From positions 1 through 36,990 of the IMG/VR virus record IMGVR_UViG_3300030406_004542: 36,990 bases of DNA; one strand, written 5' to 3'. Below, in pieces: positions 30,890 through 36,791 of this stretch. Both the position numbers and the translations under genes were made by a program. This DNA comes from a virus. Positions within the stretch are counted from its first letter, which is position 1. Each line of letters starts with the position of its first letter. The notes beneath the pieces were generated by a model. That model ran no database searches and was not told where the DNA came from. It saw only the letters and a list, made by a program, of their open reading frames with translations.

Positions 30890-33030
30890 AGATTCCCGTT
30901 GAATTGATGGAGAGGGACCAATGGGTATTGTGGAAATACGAGGACAAAGGAGATGGCAATAAAAGCAAGATTCCTTATCGAATCGATGGGCAAAGGGCGA
31001 GTAGTGTTGACCCAACGCACTGGAGCAGTTTTCTCGATGTTTGGCAAGAATACCGTAAGGGATCTTGGTCTGGTGTTGGTTTTGTTTTTTCTGAGTCAGA
31101 TGACTATTGTGGGTTTGATTTTGACAACTGCCTGGTTGATGGGAAGCTGAAACCTTGGGCAAAGCCTATCGTTAATACCTTAAGCACCTACACCGAGATC
31201 AGTCCGTCAGGGACGGGCGTTAAGTGTATCGCTCGTTGTGCCGTTCAGGGCATGCGAGGCCGAAGGCTTAGAGTCGATGATGGCCAGATTGAGATCTACA
31301 CCCAAGGTCGTTACTTTACGATCACAGGTGATGTTCTCGGTGAAGGCACAATCAGAGACGCTACGCTCGAAGCTAAGAAGCTGATCAATACTCAAAAGAC
31401 TGCCTATCAACCGCCGAAGCCTACTGTCAACAAGAGAAGGCCAGACAACTGGGAGGAACGCGCTCAGAAGTACGTCGAGAAATATCCGCCAGCGATTAGC
31501 GGTTTTAGCGGTCATGACATGACGTTTCGCCTAGTCTGTGTTTTGATCAATGGTTTTATGGCAGACCCCGAAGAAGCAATGCTACTTCTCGAAGATTGGA
31601 ACAACCGATGTGATCCTCCATGGGAGGACAAAGATCTGGAGCACAAGATCGAGCAGGCAACGCAGGCAGGTCAACGCGAGGCAGTCTTTGGCTACATGTA
31701 CGAAGATGAGCCGGAAGTTGTTGTAGACGACTCAGAGTATGAGGTTGAGTTGGAAGGCATCATGCAGAAGATGTCGATTGAGTCCAGCCCCATGCCTAGT
31801 GAAGTTTTCCAAGTGCCAGGATTCATCGGTCAACTGATGAAGTACATCGATTCACAAAATCCGAGAGACAATCCGAGGCTTTCACTTATTGCCGCCATTG
31901 CATTTCAGGCAACACTTGCCGGTCGAAAGATCATGGACGAGTCAGGTACTCGGACCAATCTGTTTATCGTAGGTATCGCACCAAGTGGTGGTGGTAAGCA
32001 GGCACCACAGGATTGCATCAAACGTATCTCTTACTTCGCTGGTTGCGATCATATGATTCAGCCGAAGGTAACAGGTGATACGGCCATTGCACGCTGTCTA
32101 GATCGCTCTCCTAGCGTTTTACTGAATATGGATGAGTATGGACATTACCTGCGGCAGATAGGCGCAGGGAAGACATCCGGTAGTGATAGCGTCAACTCTA
32201 CGTTACTCAGCCTGTGGAACGTGCAAACGCATTGGTCACCTAAAGCCATGGCCAACAATGAATCGAACATCACCATTGAACAGCCATGTCTGTCGTTTGT
32301 TGGCTGGACAGTGCCTCACAACTTTTGGGAAAACCTCGATGAGACATTCTTGGATGATGGGTTCTGTGCTCGCCTCTTAGTGTTAGATACTGGACCTGTT
32401 GCTAAGCTAAAGAGAATCTTTTCGGATGATCCACCTGGAGAACTCATTGACCTGGCTCAACAATGGGTAGAGTTTAAAAGCGGTGAAGGCAACCTAGCGT
32501 TCAAGTATCCTAAGCCACTGCGAGTACCAGTGACTGATGATGCGGAGAAGGTGTTTGCTAGGCTTAGTGAGCAGTCTGATGCGATTGAGGTGGAGCCCAA
32601 ACGAAGTGTCTACAGTCGGGCTAGCGAGAAGGCTAGGAAGTTGTCGTTGATCTATGCTGCGAGTCGAGACATCAATAATATTGTTGTTGACCAAGAGGCT
32701 GCAAACTGGGCAGACATACTCGTACGCTGGAGCACTGATTCCTTTTGGACTCGCGTCCAGTCAGGCGTTGGGGCCAGTTCTAAGATCAATAGGATCTGCG
32801 ATAAGGTGCTTAAGTTCATCACGGAGAAGGAAGCAGAGGGTAAGCGTGTTCTACGGTCGAACATGATGCAGCAACTGAGGATCGAATCCTATGACATGAA
32901 TAAGGTTCGAGATACCTTGCTGGATCGAGATCAAATCGAGTGCGATAAGATCAAACAACCTAGCGGTCGTCCCGCGGAAGTGTATCGGAAGAGGTCACCT
33001 GGGGGTACACAGACTAGGAAGATAGACTAA
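30886..33030 (+). CDS. Primase-polymerase/helicase-like replication protein (DUF3987)
   Basis: 714 residues in three parts. Residues 1-165: primase-polymerase-like, with the acidic pair in GFDFDNC (76-82), SPSGTGVKC (106-114) and IEIYTQGRYFTITG (135-148), as in phage PrimPol enzymes such as the NrS-1 type. Residues 205-262: PriCT-like helical domain. Residues 310-714: DUF3987 helicase-like ATPase with P-loop-like IAPSGGGKQ (364-372) and LLNMDEYG (412-419). The last residues are basic (RKRSPGGTQTRKID). The P-loop has GK followed by Q, not the usual T/S. It is the only polymerase-like gene seen, so the phage may otherwise use host polymerase. Confidence 0.9.
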   Translation: MKIPVELMERDQWVLWKYEDKGDGNKSKIPYRIDGQRASSVDPTHWSSFLDVWQEYRKGSWSGVGFVFSESDDYCGFDFDNCLVDGKLKPWAKPIVNTLSTYTEISPSGTGVKCIARCAVQGMRGRRLRVDDGQIEIYTQGRYFTITGDVLGEGTIRDATLEAKKLINTQKTAYQPPKPTVNKRRPDNWEERAQKYVEKYPPAISGFSGHDMTFRLVCVLINGFMADPEEAMLLLEDWNNRCDPPWEDKDLEHKIEQATQAGQREAVFGYMYEDEPEVVVDDSEYEVELEGIMQKMSIESSPMPSEVFQVPGFIGQLMKYIDSQNPRDNPRLSLIAAIAFQATLAGRKIMDESGTRTNLFIVGIAPSGGGKQAPQDCIKRISYFAGCDHMIQPKVTGDTAIARCLDRSPSVLLNMDEYGHYLRQIGAGKTSGSDSVNSTLLSLWNVQTHWSPKAMANNESNITIEQPCLSFVGWTVPHNFWENLDETFLDDGFCARLLVLDTGPVAKLKRIFSDDPPGELIDLAQQWVEFKSGEGNLAFKYPKPLRVPVTDDAEKVFARLSEQSDAIEVEPKRSVYSRASEKARKLSLIYAASRDINNIVVDQEAANWADILVRWSTDSFWTRVQSGVGASSKINRICDKVLKFITEKEAEGKRVLRSNMMQQLRIESYDMNKVRDTLLDRDQIECDKIKQPSGRPAEVYRKRSPGGTQTRKID

Positions 33031-33202
33031 AATGAGAACATGCCCCTAGGGGGGTAGTTGGTGTGAGCGGCAGGACTCGTTGTTCTGCTGCTGGTGCTCC
33101 AGTAAGTATTGGTTTTAGGTTTTGGCCCGTATTTGCTGGAGTATTTTTATGCGCAGGCGGCAAGCCGATTTTAAACAATACCCCCCCCCTCTACTCGATA
33201 CG

Positions 33203-33235
33203 CTCCAAAGTTTCTCCAAAGTTTCTCCAAAGGTT
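33203..33235 (+). repeat. Three 11-bp tandem repeats (CTCCAAAGTTT)
   Basis: Units at 33203-33213, 33214-33224 and 33225-33235; the third has GG for GT. The period of one helical turn places them on the same DNA face, as expected of iterons or protein-loading sites. Confidence 0.75.
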
Positions 33236-33285
33236 TTTGACAGTTACCAAAACGACTTTGAGTTGATTTGCACTAATTGTAAGTC

Positions 33286-33500
33286 AAAAAAAGTTGAGAG
33301 ACTCTCTATATATGGCCAATCCTTTTTCCCGGAAAAAAAGTTGAGACGGCCTCTATATATGGCAAAACAAAATTTTTGAAAATTTAGAAATCGAGTTGAC
33401 CTTTAAAAAATTGATACCCGCTCCAATTGGTGGGTTTTTAGGATTTTTAAATTTTGATTTTTGAGTTTTTAAAAAAATTGAGACCGACTCTATATATGCA
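33286..33500 (+). repeat. Three direct repeats with GAG-N5-CTC and TATATAT
   Basis: Copies at 33286-33316, 33333-33363 and 33471-33500. Each has seven A, then (G)TTGAGA, five variable bases and CTCTATATATGGC (GCA in the third). In the first copy GAGAGACTCTC is a perfect palindrome; in the others GAG and CTC are kept. A weak fourth copy may lie near 33406. They may be binding sites of a dimeric initiator or repressor. A -35/-10 reading fails because the spacing is too short. Confidence 0.65.
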
Positions 33501-33534
33501 ATCCCCAAATTTTCGATTTTGAAATTTTTTTAGA

Positions 33535-33701
33535 CCCCCCCAAATGGGGGGGTGTACACCTGTTCACCACTCAACCAGGGGGGTTTACAACTAACCCACC
33601 CACTCGAGGGGAATCCCACCCCAACTAGGGGGTAGTAGCTAAACCAGGGGGGTGTCAAGATAGGCAAACCCCCAAACGGGGGGTAGCTCAAACGGGGGGG
33701 G
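33535..33701 (+). repeat. G-run array
   Basis: Seven runs of four to eight G, all on the plus strand, at 33546-33552, 33578-33583, 33608-33611, 33628-33632, 33647-33652, 33678-33683 and 33694-33701, several in the context AAAC(C)(A)GGGGGGT. The first is paired with C7 (33535-33541) as a hairpin with AAAT loop. The spacing is 15 to 30 nt, so it could form intermolecular or long-loop G-quadruplexes. Confidence 0.7.
33551..33569 (+). repeat. Left copy of 19-bp direct repeat
   Basis: GGTGTACACCTGTTCACCA, beginning with the palindrome GGTGTACACC. It matches 36894-36912 at 18 of 19 positions. It lies just after the C7/G7 hairpin and before the small-gene block, which the two copies bracket. Confidence 0.7.
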
Positions 33702-33864
33702 TGTTCGTTTGTTCGGTTGGTTGGTTGGTTAGAATTGACCCGGAAAAAACTTTTCTAAACTTTGAAAACTTTCACGGTTTTTTGTCGTGTTTGGGTTGAT
33801 TCGTGACGATATAGGCTTACAATGGGGGCATACGAAACACATTTTTCACAATGAGGGAAAAATA

Positions 33865-34098
33865 ATGAACTATCAAACGATTCAAATCAAAAGTCCATTG
33901 GAATGCTTTGACGATGTTTTGGGGGTTTTGGAATTCGACGAATACGAATTCACATATGGTGAATCGTTCGACGTAAAGGTTTCTGATTTTCAACAATGGC
34001 AAGTCCTCAAAAATATCTTGGTCGATGTTTTCCCGGAGTTTGCCATTGAGATATCGCCATGGATTCTAACCGATGCTGATTATGGTTTGACGGTTTAA
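33865..34098 (+). CDS. Small protein, first gene of right-hand block (77 aa)
   Basis: ATG at 33865, after the leader CACAATGAGGGAAAAATA in which GAGGG is the SD. The product MNYQTIQIKSPLECFDDVLGVLEFDEYEFTYGESFDVKVSDFQQWQVLKNILVDVFPEFAIEISPWILTDADYGLTV is acidic and may form an alpha/beta fold (strand-helix-strand). No known family. A G7/C6 terminator follows within 5 nt. Confidence 0.7.
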   Translation: MNYQTIQIKSPLECFDDVLGVLEFDEYEFTYGESFDVKVSDFQQWQVLKNILVDVFPEFAIEISPWILTDADYGLTV

Positions 34099-34102
34099 CC
34101 AC

Positions 34103-34125
34103 GGGGGGGCTTGCCCCCCTTTTTT
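34103..34125 (+). terminator. G7/C6 terminator in front of the next gene
   Basis: GGGGGG (34104-34109) and CCCCCC (34114-34119) flank CTTG; TTTTTT follows. The next start codon is 22 nt after the T run. A second, nearly identical element at 34890 has the same 22-nt distance to its gene. Confidence 0.8.
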
Positions 34126-34147
34126 GTTTGACAATGAGGGAAAGACG

Positions 34148-34321
34148 ATGATTGAAGAGCGGGTGAAGATAACCGTTAAATATCAAGGTAAAGAATACGC
34201 GCGTGTTGTTTCTATTTTCAGCGATGGGTGTTTCGATACCGTGGAAAAAAAGGTTCACGGTTTTGTAGCTCTGCAATGGGTCAACCGGTTCGTTGAATCG
34301 GTATCTTGGCAATATGTTTAA
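34148..34321 (+). CDS. Small protein (57 aa)
   Basis: ATG at 34148 after GACAATGAGGGAAAGACG. Product MIEERVKITVKYQGKEYARVVSIFSDGCFDTVEKKVHGFVALQWVNRFVESVSWQYV: strand-rich first half, then a helix. The leader ATG is followed by a 5-codon reading (M-R-E-R-R-stop) whose stop overlaps this start. No known family. Confidence 0.65.
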   Translation: MIEERVKITVKYQGKEYARVVSIFSDGCFDTVEKKVHGFVALQWVNRFVESVSWQYV

Positions 34322-34335
34322 ATGAGGAAAAGACG

Positions 34336-34611
34336 ATGGATTTATTCTGTAGACATTGTGGAGAACCGTTCGACGTGGATGAATTCCACAATCAAGAAAC
34401 CGGTTCTTGGAAAGAATGGGTCAATTCATTCCGTAGCAACGGTTGCGGCGCTGTTAATGCGTGTTTTGATGGGTTGGCGCCAAAAGATTCTGAACCGTGT
34501 TTGAATTCGCCAACAGTTGACGATGAGAGACTCTTTTTAATTGGAATGCTTGAGGCGCTGTTGGGGGATGACGTGGACGGTCTGTCGGCAATGACGGAGC
34601 GTCTGCAATGA
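34336..34611 (+). CDS. Small protein with CxxC (91 aa)
   Basis: ATG at 34336 after AATGAGGAAAAGACG. It begins MDLFCRHCGEPFDVDEFHNQETGSW with a CRHC pair, and has two later Cys (NGCGAVNAC); these could make a zinc site. Ends with an acidic helix (GMLEALLGDDVDGLSAMTERLQ). Stop overlaps the next ATG. Function unknown. Confidence 0.7.
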   Translation: MDLFCRHCGEPFDVDEFHNQETGSWKEWVNSFRSNGCGAVNACFDGLAPKDSEPCLNSPTVDDERLFLIGMLEALLGDDVDGLSAMTERLQ

Positions 34612-34883
34612 ATGAAAACGACGAAAGATTGTTTCAAGATTGGTTCAAAACGGGTCACTATGTATTGGGTCCAATTGAACACCCAATCGAACAACGAAAT
34701 CACTGTATTCAGTTTAGGGGGGGCGCCTATGTTGAATTGATCGATCAAGTAGATTATCGATTGGGTAGACCTAGGCGGTATATGGTAATGGTCACCAATT
34801 ACGGAGAGTTTTTTGACGATCTAGAAAGCGCCGCGCGTTTTTTGTTTGAGGAGTTCGCAAGATACGAGACGGATTTTGAATAG
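34608..34883 (+). CDS. Small protein (91 aa)
   Basis: ATGA overlap with the CxxC gene; both are likely made from one transcript. Sequence has two aromatic, strand-like parts (NHCIQFRGGAYVELIDQVDYRLGR; RRYMVMVTNYGEFFDDLESAARFLFEEFARYETDFE). No recognised motif or membrane segment. A G8/C7 terminator follows at 34890. Confidence 0.7.
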   Translation: MNENDERLFQDWFKTGHYVLGPIEHPIEQRNHCIQFRGGAYVELIDQVDYRLGRPRRYMVMVTNYGEFFDDLESAARFLFEEFARYETDFE

Positions 34884-34889
34884 GGTTTC

Positions 34890-34917
34890 GGGGGGGGCGA
34901 TTGCCCCCCCTTTTTTT
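34890..34917 (+). terminator. G8/C7 terminator in front of the GP88 gene
   Basis: GGGGGGGC (34891-34898) pairs with GCCCCCCC (34903-34910) around GATT; T7 follows. The GP88-like ATG is 22 nt after the T run, the same distance as at 34103. No promoter fits between, so the gene is expressed by read-through or the hairpin is an RNA-stability element. Confidence 0.85.
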
Positions 34918-34939
34918 GTTTCACAATGAGGGAAAAGCA

Positions 34940-35755
34940 ATGAGGGAATCAGATTTTGCGCCTATGTCGGCAGTTGGCCGATTTTCAGTTGAACAAGTTA
35001 GGCGCGCACGTAGGAAAGCGCGTGAATTCGGGGTCAATAGTCTTTTAACAATTGGAGACGATAACCCGAAATTCGGTAAAACGGATGCGGAATTCGCGCA
35101 CATAATCGGGTTAAGCTTGGCACAAGCAAAAACGTCGGGTTTTCAGGTCTGCCAACACGCAACGCGCGGTTGCATGCGCCATTGTGTAGGTAAACAGGGT
35201 TTGGCGCGTGTTTTTCAGTCAATACCAAAATCACGTAAGCGCAAAACCCGTTTTTTCTTCAAAGATCAAGAAAGCTTTTTGATTCTGCTTTGGTACGAAA
35301 TCGCGCGCGAATACGGGAAAGCATACGAAAAGGGAATTCCGGTTTTTTGTCGGTTGAATGTGTTTTCAGATCTAGACTGGCCGAAAATCGCGCCGTGGTT
35401 GTTTTCTGATTTTCCCGACATTCGTTTTTACGATTATACAAAAGACCCTTATCGTTATTCGAGATTCCAGCGCGGACAATTCCCCGACAATTACCACCTA
35501 ACGAGAAGTTTTACGGAGACAATGTCGAAACGTACAATTGACCGGATTCTTGGCAACGGCGGAACCGTGGCAGTAGCATTCCGAAAAGGTAGCCATCGAA
35601 TAATCCCGGAAACGTGGAAGGGGTGGCCAGTGTTCGACGGGGATTCAGACGATAGGCGCTTTCTTGACCCTGAATCTCACATTATTGGGTTGCGCGCAAA
35701 AGGGGATTCCGTAAACGATACAACCGGGTTTGTGGTTGATTGGGGGGTGGAATAA
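34940..35755 (+). CDS. GP88-like phage protein (271 aa)
   Basis: ATG at 34940 (leader CACAATGAGGGAAAAGCA). It has the pattern of the phage gene product 88 family: NSLLTIGDDNPKFGKTDAEFAHIIGLSLAQAKTSGFQVCQHATRGCMRHCVGKQGLARV with Cys71, Cys78 and Cys82 as a probable metal site, then KRKTRFFFKDQESFLILLWYEI and FCRLNVFSDLDWPKIAPWLFSDFPDIRFYDYTKDPYRY. Activity is unknown. Its neighbours are very small genes, which may be its partners. The family call is from memory of motif layout and not from a search. Confidence 0.7.
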   Translation: MRESDFAPMSAVGRFSVEQVRRARRKAREFGVNSLLTIGDDNPKFGKTDAEFAHIIGLSLAQAKTSGFQVCQHATRGCMRHCVGKQGLARVFQSIPKSRKRKTRFFFKDQESFLILLWYEIAREYGKAYEKGIPVFCRLNVFSDLDWPKIAPWLFSDFPDIRFYDYTKDPYRYSRFQRGQFPDNYHLTRSFTETMSKRTIDRILGNGGTVAVAFRKGSHRIIPETWKGWPVFDGDSDDRRFLDPESHIIGLRAKGDSVNDTTGFVVDWGVE

Positions 35756-36087
35756 TGGGAATAAACAATAAAACACTAGAAATTTGCGAAAACTACGAAT
35801 GGATTCGAGACCGATACGCTTTGCAGTCTGAAGAGGAATCTTTTTTGTTTTTCGATGCGCTATGGGAATTTTTGGGTGACCAATTTGACTTGATACGCGC
35901 GCGGGGTCAACGGTCAACTTGTGCTGGTTGGTCGGGTTTTAACTTGGGCGTCAAGATCGGTCCTGTATTGTCTTTTGATAGATTGGATGCTGAACAAATT
36001 GAGTTTGTGCAACAGGGTATCGAATACGCCGAAGACCGGGTAAGGTATTTTCGTTATCACAACAACCGTGAGGAATTCGGAAGATGA
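35755..36087 (+). CDS. Small protein downstream of GP88 (110 aa)
   Basis: ATG at 35755 overlaps the GP88 stop (TAATG) with GGGGGGTGG before it. Acidic and aromatic: NNKTLEICENYEWIRDRYALQSEEESFLFFDALWEFLGDQFDLI, then RSTCAGWSGFNLGVKIGPVLSFDRLDAEQIEFVQQGIEYAEDRVRYFRYHNNREEFGR. Helical. No known family. It is likely translated with GP88, so a functional link is reasonable. Confidence 0.7.
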   Translation: MGINNKTLEICENYEWIRDRYALQSEEESFLFFDALWEFLGDQFDLIRARGQRSTCAGWSGFNLGVKIGPVLSFDRLDAEQIEFVQQGIEYAEDRVRYFRYHNNREEFGR

Positions 36088-36188
36088 GCGCGGACGAAAT
36101 TTTTATATTGAGTGTTTGTGGTGTCTTTTTTGTGCGTGGGTTTTATTGGGCGTTTTTTGAGGGTTCAAACGATGAGGGATTGTCTTAA
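36084..36188 (+). CDS. Tiny membrane protein (34 aa)
   Basis: The ATG overlaps the stop of the 110-residue gene (ATGA). Product MSADEIFILSVCGVFFVRGFYWAFFEGSNDEGLS has one hydrophobic segment of about 19 residues and an acidic tail. It overlaps the next gene. Too short to assign; membrane-anchored micro-protein. Confidence 0.5.
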   Translation: MSADEIFILSVCGVFFVRGFYWAFFEGSNDEGLS

Positions 36189-36303
36189 CGGTTTTTTTCA
36201 GGGTTGCGCGTTGGCGTTCCTGGTTGGGTTGGCATTTGTTGCCATTGGTTTGATCGTTGCGGAATTGTGCCGTGAATTCAGTGGACAATTGGTGACGTTT
36301 TAA
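36172..36303 (+). CDS. Tiny membrane protein (43 aa)
   Basis: ATG at 36172 with GAGGG upstream. Product MRDCLNGFFQGCALAFLVGLAFVAIGLIVAELCREFSGQLVTF has a hydrophobic stretch of about 20 residues in the middle and Cys near each membrane border. An in-frame upstream start would overlap the preceding gene and is less likely. Confidence 0.55.
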   Translation: MRDCLNGFFQGCALAFLVGLAFVAIGLIVAELCREFSGQLVTF

Positions 36304-36317
36304 TGAGGGTCAATTTA

Positions 36318-36443
36318 ATGGTCGAATTGTTAGTTGTTCTCGCATTGTTCCCTCTGGTTCCGATCGGGATTGTTTTTGCTGTCCTGGTTGGTTTGGTTGG
36401 TTTGTGTTGTCGTTTATGGGGGGGGAATGATGAATTATCGTAG
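36318..36443 (+). CDS. Tiny membrane protein (41 aa)
   Basis: ATG at 36318, preceded by AATGAGGGTCAATTTA; an ATG at 36303 in frame adds five residues but is likely the SD itself. Product MVELLVVLALFPLVPIGIVFAVLVGLVGLCCRLWGGNDELS is almost wholly hydrophobic with a CC-R-x-W end. It overlaps the next gene by 17 nt. Confidence 0.55.
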   Translation: MVELLVVLALFPLVPIGIVFAVLVGLVGLCCRLWGGNDELS

Positions 36444-36666
36444 GTTTACTAGACCGTCAAAATCGGGTTGCAATGTATTTTGGGAGATTCATAGAATGAA
36501 GGATAAGCGCTCGTTATATCGTCGTTGGGGGTTTTTAAATGGTGATGGTATACGGGTTAAGATTGACCGATTCGACAGTGAAAGTGAACTGGAGAATGTC
36601 GAGACACATTTGATATGGAAGCGCTTGGTTAATGGATATCGGGAACAATTCGACCCGATAGAATAA
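36427..36666 (+). CDS. Last gene of right-hand block (79 aa)
   Basis: ATG 36427 (or 36430) directly after GGGGGGGG, an SD-like run. Product MMNYRRFTRPSKSGCNVFWEIHRMKDKRSLYRRWGFLNGDGIRVKIDRFDSESELENVETHLIWKRLVNGYREQFDPIE is basic and has a strand-like core; no known family. Followed by a terminator at 36689. Confidence 0.65.
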   Translation: MMNYRRFTRPSKSGCNVFWEIHRMKDKRSLYRRWGFLNGDGIRVKIDRFDSESELENVETHLIWKRLVNGYREQFDPIE

Positions 36667-36688
36667 ACGCAAGAATGTAAACGTTACC

Positions 36689-36717
36689 GGGGGGGGCCAT
36701 TGGCTCCCCTTTTTTTG
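36689..36717 (+). terminator. G8/C4 terminator after the last gene
   Basis: GGGG-GGCC and GGCT-CCCC (wobble in one pair) enclose ATT, then T7. It follows the 79-residue gene by about 20 nt and resembles those at 34103 and 34890. Confidence 0.75.
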
Positions 36718-36762
36718 TGCGCCCCCCCGCAAAGCATACCCCCGGTTTAACTGGCCAGCATT

Positions 36763-36791
36763 ATACCCCCCTCGAGTAGGGGGGTATTTTT
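36763..36791 (+). terminator. Second strong terminator at right end
   Basis: ATACCCCCCT (36763-36772) and AGGGGGGTAT (36778-36787) form a perfect 10-bp stem around CGAGT; T4 follows. It backs up the terminator at 36689 and would end plus-strand transcription. Confidence 0.8.

Larger units (their letters stand above)
555..33102. repeat. Dispersed word CTGGAGNAC
   Basis: By eye I count 33 copies. Forward: 555, 2378, 4035, 8562, 9592, 10471, 10766, 12382, 14234, 14685, 17609, 21773, 22449, 24034, 25825, 27032, 27741, 28365, 29349, 31636, 32435, 32727. Reverse (GTNCTCCAG): 5091, 11030, 13034, 13451, 14643, 21509, 22868, 23494, 25972, 28039, 33094. C and T are the favoured N. It lies in all frames and in intergenic DNA, and is absent right of 33102. 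Positions may be off by one or two; some copies may be missed. Confidence 0.8.
33031..33864. other. Long noncoding region, candidate replication origin
   Basis: 834 bp without a convincing gene, directly after the replication protein. From left to right: a CCCCTAGGGG palindrome (33043-33052), a C9 run near 33180, three 11-bp tandem repeats (33203-33235), three 30-31 bp repeats with TATATAT (33286-33500), very A/T-rich DNA between them, a C7/G7 hairpin, then an array of G runs (to 33701). Tandem repeats plus an A/T-rich stretch next to a primase gene is the usual look of an origin; this is inferred. Confidence 0.5.

Noticed and set aside
33063-33266. A 67-codon plus-strand frame starting with GTG in the candidate origin
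   Set aside because: It runs through a C9 tract and the 11-bp tandem repeats, has no family resemblance and overlaps noncoding features; the SD-like G run is not enough.
33286-33500. The TTGAGA...TATATAT repeats as sigma70 promoters
   Set aside because: The distance between the two boxes is only about 6-8 nt, not 16-18.
33203-33500. CRISPR array
   Set aside because: The repeats lack regular spacers of constant length and no cas gene is present.
33535-33552. C7-AAAT-G7 hairpin as a terminator
   Set aside because: Neither strand has a T run directly after the stem.
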